19,903 bases of DNA from Bacteroidales bacterium (GTDB lineage Bacteria > Bacteroidota > Bacteroidia > Bacteroidales > VadinHA17): the NCBI GenBank assembly GCA_020353115.1, contig CP070687.1, positions 1,955,523 through 1,975,425 of the forward strand. The letters run 5' to 3'. The notes under the pieces were generated by a model. It saw nothing but the letters and a program-made list of their open reading frames with translations, was not told where the DNA came from and did not search any database. A program made the translations under genes and the position numbers. Every line of letters begins with the position of its first letter. Position 1 is the stretch's first letter. This document shows, piece by piece, positions 15,042 through 19,903 of the stretch.

Positions 15042-18000
15042 ATGAGTATATACGGAAGTGCTGTTCGCAAACCCATTACAACGATCATGATCTTCATCGC
15101 CCTGATCGTCCTAGGCTTTTATTCATTGTTTCGATTGCCCATTGATTTTTACCCTGAGTTGGAATTCCCTGCAATTTCAGTTTTCGCCATTTATAACGGG
15201 GCCAGCGCTGCAGATATCGAAACCAATGTGAGCAAGGTGATTGAAGACAACCTGAATACCGTAAGCAATCTGAAAGAGATCTATTCCACCTCCAGGGACA
15301 ATATGTCTATAGTAACCTGTGAGTTTGAATGGGGCACCAACCTGGATGAAGCAGCCAATGAGATCCGTGATGCATTGAGCCTGGCCGATCAGGTTTTGCC
15401 GGAAGAAGTGGAAAAACCATCCCTGTTTAAATTCAGTTCCAGCCTGATGCCTATCATGGTCTATGCCGTAACCGCTGAGGAAAACTATGCAGCACTTGAA
15501 AAAATCCTTGATGAGAAGATCGTAAATCCGTTGAACAGAATTGAGGGTATCGGCGCTGTCGGGATGTTTGGCTCCCCCGGAAGGGAGATCCAGGTCAATA
15601 TCGATCCCCGGAAAGTGGAAGCGTACGGATTAACCGTCGAACAGATAGCCGCCATCCTGAACGCTGAAAACCTGAACCTGCCGGCCGGCCACATTGAAAT
15701 GGGTTTGCTCGATTATCCCATCCGGATCCAGGGCGAATTCACCAGAAGCGACATGGTCCGCGATATTGTCCTGGCAAACATCATGGGTCAAACGATCTAC
15801 CTCCGGGATGTGGCTACAGTCAGGGATACCCTCAGGGATATGACCCTTGATGAAAAAATAAATGGCAAAACCGGCTTACGAATCATTGTACAGAAACAAT
15901 CCGGGGCAAATACCGTAGAGATTGCCAGGAAGGTTAAAAAACAACTGCCCGCTTTGAAGGAAACACTGCCTCCGGATGTTTCAATTGACCCCATCTTCGA
16001 CACATCAGATTTCATCATCGACTCGATCAGGAACCTCTCAAAGACCCTCCTGTTTGCCCTCATCTTCGTTACACTGGTTGTGCTCTTCTTCCTGGGTAGA
16101 TGGAGAGCAACTTTTATCGTGGTACTAACAATCCCTATAGCACTGATCGTAGCATTTATTTACCTGTTCTTTACGGGCAATTCCATCAATGTCATTTCAC
16201 TCTCCTCCCTTTCAATTGCTATTGGAATGGTAGTTGACGACGCTATCGTGGTACTCGAGAATATTACCAAACATATTGAACGGGGTAGCAGCCCCAGGGA
16301 GGCTGCGATATATGCTACCAATGAGGTCTGGCTGGCGGTGATCGTGACCACCCTTACCGTGGTGGCTGTATTTATGCCCATGACTCTCGCTGGGGGAATG
16401 ACCGGTGAACTGTTCGGCCAGCTGGGATGGGTGGTATCCATTACTGTGGTTACCTCTACCATGGCGGCCATCAGCCTGACACCCATGCTCACTTCAAAAT
16501 TGCTTAAACTCAGGAAACCCAGGGAAATGACAGCCAGGTTTAGCTACAATAACACCATTTTCAGGTTCCTGCAAGCCTTCGACAAGTTCTATGAAAGAAC
16601 CCTCTCATGGACACTCCGGCATAAAACCTTTGTAATTATCGCCTCATTCCTTATCTTCTTTGGATCCTTCGCCCTGATAAAGGTGATCGGAACCGAATTT
16701 ATGCCGGAAGCAGACCAGAGTACCCTGTCAGTTACCGTGGAACTTCAAACAGGCATAAGGGTGGATGAAAGCATCCGTATTGCCCGAATGATTGATGTAT
16801 TCATATTTGAAAACCTGCCGGAAATCGATATTATGAGTACATCAACCGGAGCGGATGACCGGGGAGGAATCTTCGCGATTTTCATGGAATCGGGTACCCA
16901 TATGATCAATTTTACTATGGGTCTTGTATCAATGGAACTACGTACACGGTCAGTCTGGGACCTTGCCGAAATACTGCGTGAATACCTGGACCAAATACCT
17001 GAAATTATCACCTATTCGGTTATACCCAATGGAGGCATGGGAGCAATGGCTACCAATAACATTACTGTAGAGATCTATGGGTATGATTTTGAGGAAACCA
17101 ATATGATTGCCGATACCCTTGCTGCCAAAATCGCTCTGTTAAAAGGAGCAAGGGATATTACCCTCAGTCGTAAACCATCCAAACCGGAGTTTCAGATCAT
17201 CCCCGACCGGGGAAAAATGGCACAATACGGGATGAATACCTTTAATCTTGCCAGCTCTGTGAGAAACCGTGTATCGGGAGCACTGATGAGTAAATACCGT
17301 GAACGTGGAAATGAATATGATATCGTGGTCCGCTTTGCAGAGGATTACAGGAATTCGCTTTCGGATCTGGAAAATATACTCCTGACCGATCCACGGGGCA
17401 ATAAAATCCGGTTGGAGGAAATTGCCGATATTGAGGAATTCTGGTCTCCTCCAAACATCGAACACAAACGGAGGCAGCGTATTGTTACGATATCCGTGAC
17501 TCCATACGATGTGTCTCTGACCAAAATTTCCGCTCAAATCCAACAGGTTATCAATGCAATGGATATTCCTCCCGATGTTATGATCGAAACGGGAGGAGCC
17601 GTTGAGGATATGAAAGAGTCCATGATAGATCTCAGTATGCTGCTCATCGTGGGACTGATTCTTGTATATATTGTCATGGCCGCTCAGTTCGAATCCCTGA
17701 AAATGCCATTTATCATTATGTTCTCCATACCGTTTGCATTCTCAGGTGTTATGATCGCCCTCTACCTGACAAACACTACCTTGAGTACAATTTCCATGGT
17801 TGGTGGGGTTATGCTTGTCGGTATCGTCGTAAAAAATGCCATCGTCCTGGTGGATTATATTAACCTGATGCGTGACAGGGGATACGAACTGAAAGAGGCA
17901 ATCATATTGTCCGGAAGATCCAGGCTGAGACCTGTCCTTATGACAACCCTCACAACCATCCTTGGTATGATGCCACTCGCGCTAAGCCGCGGGGAAGGTT

Positions 18001-18155
18001 CGGAAATCTGGAGCCCTATGGGCATCTCGGTAATCGGAGGACTGATCTTTTCCACCATGGTTACCCTTATCCTGGTTCCGGTAGTATATCAGTTGCTAAT
18101 GCGGAAAAGCGAACGGAAAAAAACTGAAAACGATTATGCATACCTTAATTCCTGA
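15042..18155 (+). CDS. RND-family efflux pump, inner-membrane permease
   Basis: Proton-driven pump of 1037 residues, the length of AcrB-like HAE transporters. It starts with the typical first helix after MSIYGSAVRKPITT. Large periplasmic loops follow helix 1 (about 35-330) and helix 7 (about 555-860). In TM4 the proton-relay aspartates are the pair D399-D400 in MVVDDAIVVLEN, and in TM10 the partner lysine is K931 in GIVVKNAIVLVDY; both sets are intact, so the pump should be active. The porter domain keeps RDNMSIVTCEFEWGTNLDEA and the gate-loop and docking regions. The C-terminus is hydrophilic (KSERKKTENDYAYLNS). Homology cannot say which compounds it exports; multidrug, solvent or metabolite efflux are all possible. 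The PG0541-like gene follows 40 nt downstream. Confidence 0.95.
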   Translation: MSIYGSAVRKPITTIMIFIALIVLGFYSLFRLPIDFYPELEFPAISVFAIYNGASAADIETNVSKVIEDNLNTVSNLKEIYSTSRDNMSIVTCEFEWGTNLDEAANEIRDALSLADQVLPEEVEKPSLFKFSSSLMPIMVYAVTAEENYAALEKILDEKIVNPLNRIEGIGAVGMFGSPGREIQVNIDPRKVEAYGLTVEQIAAILNAENLNLPAGHIEMGLLDYPIRIQGEFTRSDMVRDIVLANIMGQTIYLRDVATVRDTLRDMTLDEKINGKTGLRIIVQKQSGANTVEIARKVKKQLPALKETLPPDVSIDPIFDTSDFIIDSIRNLSKTLLFALIFVTLVVLFFLGRWRATFIVVLTIPIALIVAFIYLFFTGNSINVISLSSLSIAIGMVVDDAIVVLENITKHIERGSSPREAAIYATNEVWLAVIVTTLTVVAVFMPMTLAGGMTGELFGQLGWVVSITVVTSTMAAISLTPMLTSKLLKLRKPREMTARFSYNNTIFRFLQAFDKFYERTLSWTLRHKTFVIIASFLIFFGSFALIKVIGTEFMPEADQSTLSVTVELQTGIRVDESIRIARMIDVFIFENLPEIDIMSTSTGADDRGGIFAIFMESGTHMINFTMGLVSMELRTRSVWDLAEILREYLDQIPEIITYSVIPNGGMGAMATNNITVEIYGYDFEETNMIADTLAAKIALLKGARDITLSRKPSKPEFQIIPDRGKMAQYGMNTFNLASSVRNRVSGALMSKYRERGNEYDIVVRFAEDYRNSLSDLENILLTDPRGNKIRLEEIADIEEFWSPPNIEHKRRQRIVTISVTPYDVSLTKISAQIQQVINAMDIPPDVMIETGGAVEDMKESMIDLSMLLIVGLILVYIVMAAQFESLKMPFIIMFSIPFAFSGVMIALYLTNTTLSTISMVGGVMLVGIVVKNAIVLVDYINLMRDRGYELKEAIILSGRSRLRPVLMTTLTTILGMMPLALSRGEGSEIWSPMGISVIGGLIFSTMVTLILVPVVYQLLMRKSERKKTENDYAYLNS

Positions 18156-18195
18156 TCCCGGATATCAAACGATTTGTTAACATAAACCAGAAATC

Positions 18196-18489
18196 ATGAA
18201 AGCAGTCTTTATAGTATACAACCAGGCTCATACGGAAAAAGTCGAATATGTGCTTGATCAGCTCGGAATACGGGGTTTTACACGATGGAACAACCTGTCA
18301 GGACAGGGAAGTGACACGGGTGATCCGCACATGAACACCCATACCTGGCCCGAACAGAATAGTGCTTCCCTGACTGTAGTGAACGATGAAAAAGTGAAAG
18401 ACCTGCTTGATAAGGTCCGGAAAATTGATGAGATAAATAAAAATGTCGGTATCCGGACATTCGTCTGGGATATCGTTACCATGTATTAA
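18196..18489 (+). CDS. PG0541-like, PII-fold-like protein associated with RND pumps
   Basis: Small soluble protein of 97 residues with no signal peptide or membrane helix. The pattern is MKAVFIVYNQAHTEKVEYVLDQLGIRGFT (beta-alpha-beta), a glycine-rich stretch WNNLSGQGSDTGDPHMNTHTWPEQN, then SLTVVNDEKVKDLLDKVRKI and a terminal GIRTFVWDIVTMY. The layout matches the ferredoxin-like fold of PII signal proteins, with the glycine-rich stretch where the T-loop sits. I recognise it as the group called PG0541 family transporter-associated proteins, found beside RND pumps in Bacteroidota; no function has been shown to my knowledge. It ends the pump operon, 40 nt after the permease, and a hairpin follows directly. 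It may sense a ligand or bind the pump, but that is inference. Confidence 0.8.
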   Translation: MKAVFIVYNQAHTEKVEYVLDQLGIRGFTRWNNLSGQGSDTGDPHMNTHTWPEQNSASLTVVNDEKVKDLLDKVRKIDEINKNVGIRTFVWDIVTMY

Positions 18490-18530
18490 GCAGGAACGGA
18501 GAAGTAAACACGGTAAATGTTCCCGCTTTT
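18490..18530 (+). terminator. Likely rho-independent terminator of the efflux operon
   Basis: GCAGGAAC (18490-18497) pairs with GTTCCCGC (18519-18526) over 7 of 8 positions (one A-C mismatch). The stem starts directly after the stop codon of the PG0541-like gene and is followed by TTTT (18527-18530). The 21-nt loop is long, so the hairpin is only moderately strong, but the position and T-run fit termination. Confidence 0.5.
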
Positions 18531-18543
18531 CAACAATAAAACG

Positions 18544-18551
18544 TAAATTTA
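18544..18551 (+). promoter_or_regulatory. Weak candidate -7 element for the aminotransferase
   Basis: TAAATTTA is one mismatch from TAnnTTTG. It lies 58 nt before the aminotransferase ATG and downstream of the presumed efflux-operon terminator, where a new promoter is expected. No -33 element was recognised. Confidence 0.22.
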
Positions 18552-18609
18552 TCGTTCACATAAGGTAACGCTCATAAAAATAAAAACCAGATTTTCATCA
18601 CCAAGGATT

Positions 18610-19809
18610 ATGCCACAAATCTCAACGAAGGGCAAACTGATGCCCGCCTCTCCCATAAGAAAACTAGTCCCATTTGCAGAAGAAGCCAAAAGGAAAGGAA
18701 GAAAAGTCTACCATCTCAACATCGGGCAACCGGATATACCGACCCCCGAGGTTGCAATGGAGGCCATCCGGAATATTACCCTGAAAGTTATTGAATACAG
18801 CCATTCTGCAGGAAATGAATCATATCGCAGAAAACTGGCCGGTTACTACCGGAAAGTCGGTATCAACATCGATTACACACAATTAATGATTACTACAGGA
18901 GGCTCTGAAGCCATCTTGTTTGCATTAATGACCTGTTTCAATCCAGGTGAAGAGATTATAATAAGTGAACCTTTCTATGCAAATTACAATGGATTTGCTA
19001 CGGCAGCTGGTGTAAAGGTTAAACCCATTACAGCTACCATCGATAATGGATTTGCATTACCACCCATTGATGAGTTTGAAAAGCGGATAGGTCCCGCAAC
19101 AAAAGGTATAATTATTTGCAGTCCGAATAACCCTACAGGGTACTTATACTCAAAAGAAGAGCTGATGCAATTAAGGGATATCATTAAAAAACATGATCTT
19201 TACCTCTTTTCTGATGAAGTATACCGTGAATTCTGTTATGACGGCCTGAAACACTATTCCGTTATGTTTCTGGAAGGGGTAGATGAACACGTCGTGATGT
19301 TGGATTCCGTGTCGAAACGGTATAGCTCATGCGGCGTAAGAATCGGTGCCCTGGTAACCAGGAACAGGACTATTCTGGAAACTGTCCTGAAATTCGCACA
19401 GGCAAGACTAAGCCCGCCTTCATTAGGCCAGATCGCCGGTGAAGCAGCAGTGGATACACCTCCCGAGTACTTCAAAAAAGTCTATATCGAATATATCGAA
19501 AGGCGTAATTATATGGTGCACACCCTTAATAAAATGAAAGGAGTAATATGTCCCATGCCTAAAGGAGCATTTTATACCATTACCCACCTTCCCGTCGACG
19601 ATACGGATAAGTTCTGTCAATGGCTTCTGAGCGACTTCGAATGCAATAATGCAACGGTAATGATGGCACCAGGATCCGGATTTTATGCCACCCCTGGACT
19701 CGGTAAACAGGAAGTCCGGATAGCCTACGTCCTGAAAATTGAAGACCTTAAAATTTCACTGAAATGTCTTGAGGAGGGACTTAAAGCATACCCTGGCAGA
19801 ACCCGGTAA
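18610..19809 (+). CDS. Pyridoxal phosphate-dependent aminotransferase, class I/II
   Basis: Fold-type I aminotransferase of 399 residues, complete. The residues are those of the aspartate aminotransferase group: the NIGQPDIPTP entrance motif at 37-46, TGGSEA at 96-101, SPNNPTG at 171-177 with N174 for PLP, DEVY at 202-205, the Schiff-base lysine K236 in DSVSKRYSSCGVRIG, and the substrate-carboxylate arginine R370 in VRIAY. The GQPD where GEPD is usual and the SKRYSSCG lysine motif recall a Bacteroidota branch often annotated simply as aspartate or general aminotransferase; the amino donor cannot be settled from sequence. It makes or uses amino acids with 2-oxo acids in the cytoplasm. It appears to be a single-gene unit with its own promoter region. 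Confidence 0.92.
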   Translation: MPQISTKGKLMPASPIRKLVPFAEEAKRKGRKVYHLNIGQPDIPTPEVAMEAIRNITLKVIEYSHSAGNESYRRKLAGYYRKVGINIDYTQLMITTGGSEAILFALMTCFNPGEEIIISEPFYANYNGFATAAGVKVKPITATIDNGFALPPIDEFEKRIGPATKGIIICSPNNPTGYLYSKEELMQLRDIIKKHDLYLFSDEVYREFCYDGLKHYSVMFLEGVDEHVVMLDSVSKRYSSCGVRIGALVTRNRTILETVLKFAQARLSPPSLGQIAGEAAVDTPPEYFKKVYIEYIERRNYMVHTLNKMKGVICPMPKGAFYTITHLPVDDTDKFCQWLLSDFECNNATVMMAPGSGFYATPGLGKQEVRIAYVLKIEDLKISLKCLEEGLKAYPGRTR

Positions 19810-19884
19810 GGCTTCCCTAAGAAATAAGCCTTAACAGTAATACGAACCTCCTGGTTCGCTTAATATTCGATAATCAAAGCCTTA
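19807..19884 (+). repeat. Inverted repeats downstream of the aminotransferase
   Basis: TAAGGCTT (19807-19814), which includes the aminotransferase stop codon, has an exact inverted copy AAGCCTTA at 19826-19833 and a second at 19877-19884, so either can pair with it. Between them CGAACC (19843-19848) pairs with GGTTCG (19853-19858) around a 4-nt loop. There is no T-run, so a classic terminator is not shown; 3' end structure or a mRNA stabiliser is possible. Confidence 0.4.
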
Positions 19885-19903
19885 TCTGTAATTGACCACT
19901 GAT

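Noticed and set aside
17139..17543. Minus-strand open frame of 134 codons within the RND pump
   Set aside because: The pump's porter domain is continuous and conserved there; the antisense translation is not protein-like in a family sense.
1..19903. Mobile elements, CRISPR arrays, tRNA or rRNA genes, phage or toxin-antitoxin genes
   Set aside because: No transposase or integrase motifs, regularly spaced repeats, cloverleaf-like sequences or small paired toxin genes were seen; the genes are core metabolism plus one efflux operon.

Overview
The window looks like chromosomal DNA from a member of the Bacteroidota, probably the Bacteroidales or a close relative. The base composition is moderately AT-rich. 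Several leaders carry TAnnTTTG-like -7 elements, and starts lack Shine-Dalgarno sequences. The gene families also fit: RlmH, a DUF4783-like protein and NadC together, a very large multi-pass sensor kinase, and an RND efflux operon ending in a PG0541-like small protein. The assignment rests on recognising families by eye; no search was run.

Layout. (1) 131-4372, minus strand: rlmH (rRNA methyltransferase) followed by a 1239-residue membrane histidine kinase, probably one transcript. (2) 4480-7340, plus strand, divergent from rlmH: a secreted DUF4783-like protein overlapping nadC by 8 nt, then a YihY/BrkB membrane protein and pdxH. This group links NAD and pyridoxal-phosphate synthesis. (3) 7386-11709, minus strand: valS upstream and a type I glutamine synthetase downstream, convergent with pdxH, with a hairpin at the valS stop codon. 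(4) 11917-18489, plus strand: a complete drug-efflux-type operon: TetR regulator, TolC-like outer-membrane protein, lipoprotein membrane-fusion protein, RND pump and PG0541/PII-like small protein. A perfect 12-bp inverted repeat lies just before the tetR start and a terminator-like hairpin follows the last gene. (5) 18610-19809, plus strand: a class I/II PLP-dependent aminotransferase, followed by inverted repeats.

Functionally, most of the window is core metabolism and translation. The exception is the efflux operon, where regulator, the three envelope parts of the pump and a possible small sensor protein are encoded together. I found no tRNA, rRNA, CRISPR array, insertion sequence, phage gene or integration site. 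No gene is clearly broken, although pdxH lacks an ATG start and appears short at its N-terminus. The best candidates for undescribed biology are the PG0541-like protein attached to the pump, the inverted repeat before tetR, and the three-lobed, 12-helix orphan kinase.
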